From Aphodosoma sp044433285 (GTDB lineage: Bacteria; Bacteroidota; Bacteroidia; Bacteroidales; Paludibacteraceae), in the NCBI GenBank assembly GCA_044433285.1, contig JAWXTU010000019.1, positions 1 to 29,119 on the forward strand: a stretch of 29,119 bases of DNA, read 5' to 3'. The stretch's first letter is position 1, and each line of letters opens with the position of its first letter. Under the pieces are notes generated by a model that worked only from the letters and a program-made list of their open reading frames with translations, did no database searches and had not been told where the DNA came from. Positions 1 to 8,607 of this stretch are shown piece after piece. The position numbers were made by a program, and so were the translations under genes.

Positions 1-45
1 AGTCCATTTTAAGGCAATTTTTTGAAGTTATAGACTTTACAAACA

Positions 46-88
46 AAAATTACCCAACCACGAAATTTTTGAAATTTGCTGTGGCTGG
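46..88 (-). terminator. Probable intrinsic terminator after the M13 peptidase gene
   Basis: On the minus strand CCAGCCAC (88-81) pairs with GTGGTTGG (61-54), with one G-U pair. The AT-rich inner region can pair partly. The stem is followed by a T-rich run, TAATTTTT (52-45). It lies about 60 nt beyond the peptidase stop codon and would end the run of minus-strand genes that begins at 8458. Seen in sequence; no folding energy was computed. Confidence 0.6.
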
Positions 89-146
89 ATAAATTCAGTA
101 AACCCTAATTAGACCTTTTTAAATATATTTCATTTCACCTAAATCA

Positions 147-2192
147 CTACCAGATAGAAACTCTATCCTCTGGTGCTACATAAAGAGGATCACCTTCTTT
201 AATATCAAATGCATCATACCAAGCTTGAATATGAGGTAGAGCACCATTAACTCTCCATCTACCTAATGAGTGTGGATCTGTTTTAGTACGATTTACTATC
301 TCTGCATCACGTATATTACCAGCCCATATATTAGCATATGCAATAAAAAAACGTTGTTCTGGAGTTAATCCCAATCTAGTAGTAAGTGGATGAGCTACCA
401 TTGCTTTTTGAAGTGCTTGATAGGCAACTTGCAATCCTCCATGGTCAGCTATATTTTCACCAAGAGTAAACGCTCCATTCGCATAAAGACCAGGAGCAAC
501 TTCAATATTATTAAAGAACTCTTCCATTACTTTAGTACGAGCGATAAAATTAGTCTTATCCTCTTCAGTCCACCAATCAGATAAGTTACCATTTCTATCA
601 TATTGAGAACCTTGATCATCAAAACCGTGAGTAATTTCATGAGCAATAACCACACCGATAGCACCGTAATTAAATGCATCATCTGCTTTCATATCAAAGA
701 ATGGATATTGAAGAATACCAGCTGGGAAACAAATCTCATTAGTTGTTGGATTATAATATGCATTAACTGTTTGAGGAGTCATTAACCACTCATCTTTATC
801 TACAGGCAATTCTAGTTTGCCAATCATCTCAGCGTGATCAAATTTAGATACATTTTTTATTACTTGCCAATAGTTATCATCACTGTTTATAGTCAAATCA
901 GAATAATCACGCCAAGTATTAGGATACCCAACTTTCACATATATACTACTAAGTTTATCAAGAGCCTTAACTCTAGTAATAAAACTCATCCACTCTAATT
1001 GTTCAAGACGTTCAGAATAAGCCATAATTAAATTATTGACTAGCACTTCCATACGTTTTTTAGCTTCAGCTGTAAAATACTCTTTACAGTATAATTTACC
1101 TAGTGCCATACCCAATGAAGCATCAACTGAAGTAACAGCATTTTTCCAACGAGGTTTTTGAGCTTGAGCACCTGACATTATTTTTCCATAAAACTCAAAA
1201 TTTTGATTTATAAAGTCATCACTTAAGTATGGTGCAGCAGCATCGATAAGATGCCATTGCATATAATATTTCAATGACTTTAAATCAGAGGTATTAATAA
1301 CTTCAATCGCTGTTTTAATAGCATTAGGTTGAGATACACTTATTTCTGTTGTATTTATACCTTGTACTGTAAAATATTTATCCCAATCGAATCCAAGATA
1401 TTCTTGCTTAAGCTCTTCAATTGTGATTTTATTATAATTACCTTCTGGATCACGTAATTCAACATTAGTTTTATGACCTTTAGCTATAAGGGTCTCAATA
1501 TTCATTACTGCATCAGCAGCATTTTTAGCCTCTTTTGCTGAATTACCTGCTAGTATAAACATTTTTTCAACGTGCGATTTATACTCTTCACGAATTTTAC
1601 TAGTAGTCTCATCTTCATCAAAATAGAAATCTCTTTTACCCATACCAAGACCTGACTGATAGGTTTGTAAAAGGTTTTTAGATGCATTTTTTTGATCAGC
1701 ATCTACAAAAATAGAAAAGAACATATCTACGGAAGTCATCTCCCCCATAATAGTAGAAATTTCATTTACTTTTCTAATTTTTTTTATTCTAGCTAAATCA
1801 GCCTTAATAGGAAGATCTTTTTCTGTATTCAAACGAACACTATCCATAGCTATTCTAAATAAATCACCTATTTTTTGCTCATCAGAACCAAATTGGGGTT
1901 CCTCCTTAGCGAAGAAATTATTTTTAATCACTAACTTAAACAAGCGGCTTTGATTCTCTTCTCTAAGTCGGTCAAATGTACCGTAACGTGATTCTTCATC
2001 TGGAATAGGATTATTTGCCATCCAACCACCGCAAGCATATTGATAAAAATCTGCTTTAGGACTAGCGGTAGAATCCAAATTATCCATATGAATACCAGTT
2101 TTATATTTAATACTTGGATGTAGATCACAAGCAACACCTCCTATTGTTGTTGTTGCTACCAAAATGAGCAACAAATAAAAATGTTTTTTCAT
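147..2192 (-). CDS. pepO: M13-family zinc metallopeptidase, lipoprotein (PepO/neprilysin-like)
   Basis: A 681-residue zinc endopeptidase of the neprilysin/PepO family, which cleaves oligopeptides. The N-terminus is a lipoprotein signal with lipobox GVAC and Cys22 as the lipidated residue, so the mature protein is membrane-anchored outside the cytoplasm. No run of acidic residues follows the Cys, so a surface-export signal is not evident. The M13 N-terminal domain spans about 37-430 and the catalytic domain about 480-681. Visible motifs are NAYY at 477-480 (substrate backbone binding), HEITH at 518-522 (zinc ligands and catalytic Glu) and ENIAD at 579-583 (third zinc ligand). The protein ends in Trp, as is common in the family. 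Length is normal and all catalytic residues are present. It is last in the run behind thrS, 41 nt downstream. A palindromic repeat copy lies 21 nt before its ATG. The family call is firm; the physiological substrate is unknown. Confidence 0.95.
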   Translation of the reverse strand: MKKHFYLLLILVATTTIGGVACDLHPSIKYKTGIHMDNLDSTASPKADFYQYACGGWMANNPIPDEESRYGTFDRLREENQSRLFKLVIKNNFFAKEEPQFGSDEQKIGDLFRIAMDSVRLNTEKDLPIKADLARIKKIRKVNEISTIMGEMTSVDMFFSIFVDADQKNASKNLLQTYQSGLGMGKRDFYFDEDETTSKIREEYKSHVEKMFILAGNSAKEAKNAADAVMNIETLIAKGHKTNVELRDPEGNYNKITIEELKQEYLGFDWDKYFTVQGINTTEISVSQPNAIKTAIEVINTSDLKSLKYYMQWHLIDAAAPYLSDDFINQNFEFYGKIMSGAQAQKPRWKNAVTSVDASLGMALGKLYCKEYFTAEAKKRMEVLVNNLIMAYSERLEQLEWMSFITRVKALDKLSSIYVKVGYPNTWRDYSDLTINSDDNYWQVIKNVSKFDHAEMIGKLELPVDKDEWLMTPQTVNAYYNPTTNEICFPAGILQYPFFDMKADDAFNYGAIGVVIAHEITHGFDDQGSQYDRNGNLSDWWTEEDKTNFIARTKVMEEFFNNIEVAPGLYANGAFTLGENIADHGGLQVAYQALQKAMVAHPLTTRLGLTPEQRFFIAYANIWAGNIRDAEIVNRTKTDPHSLGRWRVNGALPHIQAWYDAFDIKEGDPLYVAPEDRVSIW

Positions 2193-2213
2193 ATTAATTT
2201 TTTATGTATTAAG

Positions 2214-2230
2214 TTTAGAGGACTTCTAAA
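2214..2230. repeat. Palindromic leader motif copy, thrS-pepO gap
   Basis: On the minus strand this reads TTTAGAAGTCCTCTAAA. It sits 21 nt upstream of the M13 peptidase ATG and 3 nt after the thrS stop. The last thrS codons (Glu-Phe-stop, GAGTTTTAA) look like part of the extended repeat. It matches copies before etfB, panB and malQ. Confidence 0.55.
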
Positions 2231-2233
2231 TTT

Positions 2234-4177
2234 TTAAAACTCACTCATCATCTCTTTGATTTGAGTATTAACAAGAGAGGCAAATTCATCAATAGCCAGT
2301 ACCCCTTTATCACCCTCACCTTGTCTGCGTACAGAAACTTTTTGTTCATTCATTTCGTTTTCACCTACAATTAATAAATATGGGATACGTTTCATTTCGT
2401 TATCACGAATTTTACGTCCAATTTTTTCATTGCGATCGTCTACGATGGTGCGAATGTCTTGTTGAGCTAGTTTGTCTGCCACTTCGCGAGCGTAGTCGTT
2501 ATATTTTTCAGAAATAGGTAAAATTACAGCTTGATCTGGAGTTAACCAAAGAGGGAATTTACCACCTGTATGCTCGATAAGTACTGCTACAAAACGTTCC
2601 ATAGAACCAAATGGAGCACGGTGAATCATAATAGGACGGTGTTTTTGATTATCATCGCCTGTATATTCTAATTCAAAACGTTCAGGTAAATTATAATCTA
2701 CTTGAATTGTACCAAGTTGCCAGCGACGACCAAGAGCATCTTTAACCATAAAGTCAAGTTTTGGACCATAAAATGCAGCCTCACCCAACTCTACCTTAGC
2801 TTTTAAGCCTTTATATTCACAAGCCTCAATAATTGCAGATTCTGCTTTATCCCATACTTCATCAGAACCAATATATTTTTCACGATTATTTGGGTCTCGC
2901 AAAGATATTTGCGCTTCAAAATTCTCAAAGTCAAGAGCTTTAAAGATAATAAAGATAATATCCATTACCTTCATAAACTCCTCTTTCAATTGGTCTGGAC
3001 GACAGAAAATGTGAGCATCATCTTGAGTGAATGAACGTACACGAGTTAAACCATGCAATTCACCACTTTGTTCGTATCTATAAACAGTACCAAACTCTGC
3101 ATAGCGCAATGGTAAATCCTTATATGAGTGTGGTGTAACTTTATAAATCTCACAGTGATGAGGACAGTTCATCGGTTTAAGTAGATACTCTTCTCCCTCC
3201 TCAGGTGTGTTTATTGGTTGGAACGAGTCTTTACCATATTTAGCATAGTGTCCTGAAGTAATCCACAACTCTTTTTGTCCGATATGAGGAGTCATAACTT
3301 GTTGGTATCCAAATCTTTTTTGTATAGTTTTTAAGAAATCCTCTAATCTTAAACGCAATGCTGTTCCTTTTGGCAACCACAATGGTAGCCCTTTACCTAC
3401 TGCCTCAGAGAATGCGAACAATTCAAGTTCTTTTCCGATTTTGCGGTGGTCGCGTTTTTTAGCCTCTTCTAGTAAAACAAGATACTCATCAAGCATTTTC
3501 TTTTTAGGGAATGTAATACCGTAAATTCTAGTCATTTGAGGACGTTTCTCATCACCACGCCAGTACGCTCCTGCTACACTTAAAAGTTTTATAGCTTTAA
3601 TATCTGCTGTATCCGTTAAGTGTGGTCCACGACACAAATCAGTGAATGCACCTTGAGTGTAGAGAGTAATTGTACCATCTTCAAGTTCGCTAATCAATTC
3701 GCATTTATATGTTTCGCCTCTATCGGCAAACATCTTAAGAGCTTCCTCTTTAGATATATCTGTACGAACAACAGACTCTTTTCTTGCTACAAGTTCAGCC
3801 ATTTTCTTCTCAATTGCCGGGAGATCAGACTCTTTAATCACTACCCCATCAACAGGCATTACATCATAGTAAAATCCATTTTCAATTGCTGGTCCAATAC
3901 CGAATTGAATACCTGGATATAACTCTTGTAGAGCTTCTGCCAAAAGGTGAGCTGATGTGTGCCAAAAAGCATGTTTAGCCTCTGCATCATCCCATTTATG
4001 AAGTTTTATAGAACAATCATTATTAATAGGACGATTTATTTCAATTACTTCTCCATCGATTGATGCCGCAATAATATCATTAGCCAATCTTGAAGAGATA
4101 GACTCAGCGATTTGAAACGCTGTGCTCCCTGCTACATATTCGCGCTCAGAGCCATCTGGAAATGTTACTTTTATCAT
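2234..4177 (-). CDS. thrS: Threonyl-tRNA synthetase
   Basis: A 647-residue class II aminoacyl-tRNA synthetase that charges tRNA-Thr. The domain order is complete: TGS domain (about 1-62); editing domain (about 65-225) with HTSAH at 73-77 and LCRGPH at 181-186; catalytic core with motif 2 around 359-385 and motif 3 around 519-530; and the C-terminal anticodon-binding domain from about 550. The catalytic zinc ligands are Cys338 (in MNCPHH), His389 (in DDAH) and His519 (in MIHRAPFG), as in the E. coli enzyme. The ATG at 4177 is 24 nt from the thyA stop, so the gene is probably co-transcribed. The short leader shows no T-box or ThrS operator-like structure. The last two codons overlap the extended repeat that continues to 2214. 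Function certain. Confidence 0.98.
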   Translation of the reverse strand: MIKVTFPDGSEREYVAGSTAFQIAESISSRLANDIIAASIDGEVIEINRPINNDCSIKLHKWDDAEAKHAFWHTSAHLLAEALQELYPGIQFGIGPAIENGFYYDVMPVDGVVIKESDLPAIEKKMAELVARKESVVRTDISKEEALKMFADRGETYKCELISELEDGTITLYTQGAFTDLCRGPHLTDTADIKAIKLLSVAGAYWRGDEKRPQMTRIYGITFPKKKMLDEYLVLLEEAKKRDHRKIGKELELFAFSEAVGKGLPLWLPKGTALRLRLEDFLKTIQKRFGYQQVMTPHIGQKELWITSGHYAKYGKDSFQPINTPEEGEEYLLKPMNCPHHCEIYKVTPHSYKDLPLRYAEFGTVYRYEQSGELHGLTRVRSFTQDDAHIFCRPDQLKEEFMKVMDIIFIIFKALDFENFEAQISLRDPNNREKYIGSDEVWDKAESAIIEACEYKGLKAKVELGEAAFYGPKLDFMVKDALGRRWQLGTIQVDYNLPERFELEYTGDDNQKHRPIMIHRAPFGSMERFVAVLIEHTGGKFPLWLTPDQAVILPISEKYNDYAREVADKLAQQDIRTIVDDRNEKIGRKIRDNEMKRIPYLLIVGENEMNEQKVSVRRQGEGDKGVLAIDEFASLVNTQIKEMMSEF

Positions 4178-4201
4178 AATTATTTTATATATATTTTTTG
4201 T

Positions 4202-4996
4202 TTATACTGATACCTTACCTGCAATATGCGAGTGCGGGTTATAATTAATTAGTTCAAAATCTTCAAATTTAAAATCAAATATGCTTTTCACCTCAGGATT
4301 TATCTTAATTTGAGGCAGAGGGCGTACTTCTCTAGACAACTGCAACTCTACTTGTTCCTTATGGTCTGAATATATATGAGCATCACCTAACGTATGAATG
4401 AATGTACCAGGTTCTAGACCTGTTACTTGTGCCACCATCATCAATAAAAGAGCATATGATGCTATATTAAATGGTACACCAAGAAATATATCTGCACTTC
4501 GTTGGTATAATTGCAAAGAGAGTTTACCATCTGCTACATAAAATTGAAAAAAAGCATGGCAAGGTGGTAAATTCATATTATCCAAATCGGCTACATTCCA
4601 AGAACTAACAATTATACGGCGAGAATCTGGGTTATTTTTTATTTGATTTATAGCCTCAGATATTTGGTCGATACTTCCACCATTATAATTGGGCCAAGAG
4701 CGCCATTGATAACCATAAATATGACCTAACTCTCCATTATCGTCTGCCCATTCATTCCAAATACGTACTCCGTTATCTTGCAAATATTTAACGTTAGTAT
4801 CACCATTTAAGAACCACAATAATTCATGTATGATTGACTTTAAATGCAATTTTTTAGTTGTAAGCATCGGAAATCCATCAGCCAAATCAAAGCGCATTTG
4901 ATATCCAAAAACACTGGTAGTACCTGTTCCTGTTCTATCGCTTTTAAATGTACCATTATCTGTTACATATTTCAATAGGTCGTGATACTGTTTCAT
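4202..4996 (-). CDS. thyA: Thymidylate synthase (ThyA type)
   Basis: A 264-residue cytoplasmic enzyme that methylates dUMP to dTMP using methylenetetrahydrofolate. Its length equals that of E. coli ThyA. It has the phosphate-binding RTGTGT at 21-26 and the active-site Cys146 in LPPCHAFFQF, followed by the YQRSADIFLGVPFN segment that binds dUMP. The ATG directly follows the stop codon of the upstream OmpA-family gene (TAAATG), which suggests translational coupling. No dihydrofolate reductase gene (folA), often a partner of thyA, is present in the window; thrS follows instead. Function certain. Confidence 0.98.
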   Translation of the reverse strand: MKQYHDLLKYVTDNGTFKSDRTGTGTTSVFGYQMRFDLADGFPMLTTKKLHLKSIIHELLWFLNGDTNVKYLQDNGVRIWNEWADDNGELGHIYGYQWRSWPNYNGGSIDQISEAINQIKNNPDSRRIIVSSWNVADLDNMNLPPCHAFFQFYVADGKLSLQLYQRSADIFLGVPFNIASYALLLMMVAQVTGLEPGTFIHTLGDAHIYSDHKEQVELQLSREVRPLPQIKINPEVKSIFDFKFEDFELINYNPHSHIAGKVSV

Positions 4997-6967
4997 TTAA
5001 TATAATTTATATGTAGTTTTTGTAACCTTAAATTCTGTACGACGATTTATTTGGTTACAAATCTCTTGTTGTTTTTCCGATAACTGTTCGATATACTCCT
5101 CTGTCAAAACATCATTCACCTTCAAGAAAGGATATTTTTTAGATATATCTTGTGTAACCACCACGGGTGATGATTCTCCATAACCCTTAGGGGTTATTCG
5201 CTCTAATTCAATGCCCGCTTTTAGCAAGTAATCAACAACTGATTGAGCACGCTTTTGCGAGAGCTCTAAATTTGTTTTTTCATTACCTACCATATCTGTG
5301 TGAGCAGATATCTCCATTGCAATATTTGGGTTGTCATTCAATATCTTAACCAAAGCATTTAATCCATCTTCTGATTCGGGAGATAGAGTCCATTTCCCAA
5401 ATTCATAGAAGATATTATCCATTTGTACAGGCTTTGAGATAGATGATAAAACAAAATCATTTTCATAAGTTTTACTATCTTTCAATCCTTCTGTATCAAA
5501 TGAATATGTAGCATTTAGATACCCTCTGTGCGATGCCATCATTACATATTTTGTATTTAATGCCAAATTGATAGAGAATGTTCCATCTTTTTTGCTTCTA
5601 CTTTTGATGTTATCGCCGTTGTCACCCACTAGTCTAACAGTTGAAGTACCTAGTGGTTCTCCTTTATCATCTATTACTTTACCTGATACAGTATACACCA
5701 AATCAGGCAAATCAAATCGATATATTCTATCAACAAATCGTTTCTGGTTCCTATTTGAAGAGAAATATCCTTCACTTGGTGATATAAGTGCGATACCATA
5801 ATCATCATACATAGAATTGATTGGAGAGAGCATATTTTCTACAGTCCAATTCATAGCAGAATCTTGAGTAGCGCGATAAATATCTAATCCTCCAAGCCCT
5901 TTATGTCCATCTGATGCAAAATATAATGTTCCATCACCAGCTACATATGGAAACATCTCATTCCCCTCTGTATTTATCTGATCTCCAAGATTTAAAGGTG
6001 CACTCCACGCTCCATTTTCACTATATGCTACCCAAATATCTTTATTTCCGTATCCACCATATTCCGAATCACTCACAAAATATAGCATACTACCATCTGG
6101 CGATATCGCAGGATGAGCACAAGTGATAGATGTATCGCTAAATAATAATATTTGAGTTGGCTCTGTCCACTCCCCACCAGATCTAGTAGTTTGATATATC
6201 TCACCTGCCACATTTCCCTCTTCACAACGTGTAAAATATAGAGTTTTACCATCTGCAGAAACAGATGTAACCCCTTCATCAGCCGATGTGTTAATTAACT
6301 CATCCATAGCCTCAAAACTCTCCCATTTGCCAGAGTTATTAAGGCGCGAAATGAATATATCATTATTCGCAACCCCTGTTATGCCACTATTCTTTTTATT
6401 GTTTTTATTATCTCTATTTGACGTAATTACTATTGATGTTGCCTCACTACCCATAAAAGATGGTGAAAAACTAGAATTTCGTCGTGCATTAAACTCTTTT
6501 GATTCTGCAACGATATATCTTGTTTTTATTTTTGATAATGAGTCTGCATTTTGTGCCGAATAAAGACCATTTTGTGCCTCAACACTACTCGGGTTGGATT
6601 GCAGATATTTATCAAAATTCTCTTTTGCATCTTTATATTTGCCAGTAGCTAAACTCGATTTAGCTAAATTTAGATATAAGATAGAGTCGCGATAATTATA
6701 TCTAGCAGCATACATATATGCTCTTGCAGCTTTTTGATGACTATTTAAATGCCGATAGCATTCAGCTGTTTTAAAACTCACCTCACCTTTTAGTTTTCTC
6801 TGTTTTTTTGATGATATTTTACTTTGAGTTTTACGATAAATCTCACTAGCTGAATAATATTCTCCATAATCAAAGCGTCTATCTGCTTTGCGCAATCTCG
6901 CCGCAGTACCACATCCAGTAAGTACTAAACACAAGAGAAACACAACTATGAGATTAACTCGATTCAT
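4997..6967 (-). CDS. TPR / PD40 propeller / OmpA-C lipoprotein, PorE-like
   Basis: A 656-residue lipoprotein with lipobox LTGC (Cys19). TPR-like helices occupy about 25-140. WD40-like PD40 blades run from about 165 to 420, with repeated motifs such as SPDGSMLYFVSD and ADGKTLYFTR. A carboxypeptidase-regulatory/CNA-B-like beta domain lies at about 425-510. An OmpA C-terminal peptidoglycan-binding domain covers about 518-650, with AHTDMVGNEKTN around 555 and an NRRTEF segment near the end. This order matches PorE (PG1058 of Porphyromonas gingivalis), a periplasmic peptidoglycan-linked part of the type IX secretion system. Paralogues of this architecture also occur in species without that system, and no other T9SS gene is visible here, so the PorE role is inference. 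The lack of acidic residues after the Cys fits a periplasmic location. The gene is 12 nt downstream of the phosphoesterase gene and abuts thyA. Confidence 0.85.
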   Translation of the reverse strand: MNRVNLIVVFLLCLVLTGCGTAARLRKADRRFDYGEYYSASEIYRKTQSKISSKKQRKLKGEVSFKTAECYRHLNSHQKAARAYMYAARYNYRDSILYLNLAKSSLATGKYKDAKENFDKYLQSNPSSVEAQNGLYSAQNADSLSKIKTRYIVAESKEFNARRNSSFSPSFMGSEATSIVITSNRDNKNNKKNSGITGVANNDIFISRLNNSGKWESFEAMDELINTSADEGVTSVSADGKTLYFTRCEEGNVAGEIYQTTRSGGEWTEPTQILLFSDTSITCAHPAISPDGSMLYFVSDSEYGGYGNKDIWVAYSENGAWSAPLNLGDQINTEGNEMFPYVAGDGTLYFASDGHKGLGGLDIYRATQDSAMNWTVENMLSPINSMYDDYGIALISPSEGYFSSNRNQKRFVDRIYRFDLPDLVYTVSGKVIDDKGEPLGTSTVRLVGDNGDNIKSRSKKDGTFSINLALNTKYVMMASHRGYLNATYSFDTEGLKDSKTYENDFVLSSISKPVQMDNIFYEFGKWTLSPESEDGLNALVKILNDNPNIAMEISAHTDMVGNEKTNLELSQKRAQSVVDYLLKAGIELERITPKGYGESSPVVVTQDISKKYPFLKVNDVLTEEYIEQLSEKQQEICNQINRRTEFKVTKTTYKLY

Positions 6968-6979
6968 ATCAAAGAAAAC

Positions 6980-8458
6980 CTATTTTTTAAGATTCATACG
7001 TACAACATTTCCGTCGAAAGTTGTTACAATATAATCACTATCTGATATTTGTAATGGTCTATTTATACCAGAATTCCCTATTTTATATTGCCAAAGTATT
7101 GTCCCTGAGATATCTTTACATGTGATTTCACCATTTGTTGTATAAGTTATCAAACCAGAATCATTCTGAGTTGGGTTAGTAAATTCATAATCATCCTTTA
7201 CATCACCTGTATTAATATCTAAAAAGTTATATATCTCCTCATTATTAGATTTGATACAAACCACACCATTTTGTATTATCGGAGAACTATATACATCCAA
7301 TTTAATATTTTTCTTCCATAATAATTCGCCATTACTTGTATCTAGACAATAAATATTATTATCGCACGAAGTGAAGAAGATTCTATTTTCAAAAATTGTT
7401 GGTGATGATATTGTACGAGCTGATAATTTATACTCCCATTCCATTTTTCCTTTATCTAAAGTATATGAATATACTTTTCCATCCCCATCACCAAAGAAAA
7501 TATTTGATTCATTAGCAATAGGAGCAGAATATATTGGTTTTTCAATTTTACGGTTCCACACCTCTTTTACTACATTACGATATTTTGAGTTAACCGAAAA
7601 ATTAGGGCGAGGAAACTCTCTTGAATTACCCTCCAAAAACACCTTATATTCAATAGGTAAGGAAGCCCATTGCGTTGACTCTTCTACTCCTACTATTTTC
7701 TCATTTACTAATATACTATCTCCTGATAAATCATAAATAGTATATCTAATATTATCATCTTCTGTCTGTTGGGTTGCAAGAGAAATAACACCTGGTATCG
7801 CATCGTAATTATTAACCATATTGCGATGATAATGCCCTCCTACTATAGCTTGAATATTATATTTACGCACGTCATCTGTTAGATTGTACCAGTTATCTAC
7901 ATCTCCTGTTTTAAGTGGATAATGGGTGAATAGTATGACTGGAGTTTTTTTACCTACATTTTTCAATTGACGTTTAACCCACACGATATCTTGTGGTGCA
8001 ATATGTCCATTTGTTTCTGCAAAAACTGGAGAAGAATCAAAACCTACAAACAAAAATCCATTAAATTGAAAACGGAATCTATCATTTCCAAAAACTTTCG
8101 AAAACTCAGTACCACCCTGCTCTGTCATTCTTGTATCGTGGTTACCAGGAACCACAAAATAGGGACATTTTAGTTTATCGAAGATACTTTTTGCAAGTTT
8201 AAGAGATGCTAAATCGCCATTATGTGTAACATCACCAGTAACTACTACAAATGCAATATGACTATTATTATTTACCTCTTCAACAGCCTCTTTTAAATTA
8301 TTTGTCTTTACACTATCACCATCAATAAGATGAGTATCAGTAAATTGAGCAAAAGAAAATTCAGAAAATGATATTGTTCTAGTAGACACTTGTGCCACTG
8401 CGTAACCCACTGTACAGAGCACCATTAAACAAACAGCTATTCTTTTTATAACATTCAT
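6980..8458 (-). CDS. Secreted calcineurin-like metallophosphoesterase fused to a PQQ-like beta-propeller
   Basis: A 492-residue exported protein from the ATG at 8458. The longer in-frame start at 8524 falls on the promoter's -33 box and adds a segment before a good signal peptide, so it is rejected. The signal peptide is residues 1-22, ending AVAQ. The metallophosphoesterase domain (about 33-260) has every metal-binding block: DTH at 41-43, GD at 75-76, GNHD at 105-108, His179 and GGHYH at 207-211. The C-terminal part (about 296-492) carries PQQ-type propeller repeats such as VYSYTLDKGKMEW, IYCLDTSNGELLW and ISGTILWQY. Substrate unknown; cAMP-, UDP-sugar- or phospholipid-directed members all exist. 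It is first in the five-gene run from promoter 8494-8524. The fold call is firm; the function is open. Confidence 0.88.
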   Translation of the reverse strand: MNVIKRIAVCLMVLCTVGYAVAQVSTRTISFSEFSFAQFTDTHLIDGDSVKTNNLKEAVEEVNNNSHIAFVVVTGDVTHNGDLASLKLAKSIFDKLKCPYFVVPGNHDTRMTEQGGTEFSKVFGNDRFRFQFNGFLFVGFDSSPVFAETNGHIAPQDIVWVKRQLKNVGKKTPVILFTHYPLKTGDVDNWYNLTDDVRKYNIQAIVGGHYHRNMVNNYDAIPGVISLATQQTEDDNIRYTIYDLSGDSILVNEKIVGVEESTQWASLPIEYKVFLEGNSREFPRPNFSVNSKYRNVVKEVWNRKIEKPIYSAPIANESNIFFGDGDGKVYSYTLDKGKMEWEYKLSARTISSPTIFENRIFFTSCDNNIYCLDTSNGELLWKKNIKLDVYSSPIIQNGVVCIKSNNEEIYNFLDINTGDVKDDYEFTNPTQNDSGLITYTTNGEITCKDISGTILWQYKIGNSGINRPLQISDSDYIVTTFDGNVVRMNLKK

Positions 8459-8493
8459 TATTAATAAGTTTTTCGTTAATATATATATGACCG

Positions 8494-8524
8494 CAAAGTT
8501 ACAAAAAATATTTAAATCTTGCAA
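8494..8524 (-). promoter_or_regulatory. Bacteroidetes-type promoter for the phosphoesterase-ompA-thyA-thrS-pepO run
   Basis: On the minus strand TTG (8524-8522), a 20-nt spacer and TAACTTTG (8501-8494) fit the Bacteroidetes primary sigma factor consensus exactly. The element is about 35 nt upstream of the chosen ATG at 8458. No other equally good promoter was seen further along the run. Confidence 0.8.
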
Positions 8525-8547
8525 TAGTTTTCAAGTCAATATTACAC

Positions 8548-8590
8548 AAAAATCCGTCATTAAATACTATTGATTTAATAACGGATTTTT
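8548..8590 (-). terminator. Intrinsic terminator of the etfBA-acd operon
   Basis: An 18-bp stem, AAAAATCCGTTATTAAAT (8590-8573) against 8565-8548 in the minus-strand reading, with one G-U wobble and a 7-nt loop, closes the operon 18 nt after the acyl-CoA dehydrogenase stop. The base of the stem ends in a run of five U in the minus-strand transcript. The wobble is a C-A mismatch in the plus-strand reading, so the hairpin is tuned to minus-strand transcription. Confidence 0.85.
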
Positions 8591-8607
8591 ATAATACCAG
8601 TATATTT

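Noticed and set aside
3620..3922. 100-codon plus-strand frame inside thrS
   Set aside because: It is antisense to a certain gene, has no recognisable product and no promoter, and is typical of a shadow frame in AT-rich DNA.
7371..7736. 121-codon plus-strand frame inside the phosphoesterase gene
   Set aside because: Antisense to the propeller region with no start context or family likeness; treated as a shadow.
8459..8524. In-frame upstream start giving a 514-residue phosphoesterase
   Set aside because: The region holds the -7 and -33 promoter boxes, and a normal signal peptide begins at the ATG at 8458.
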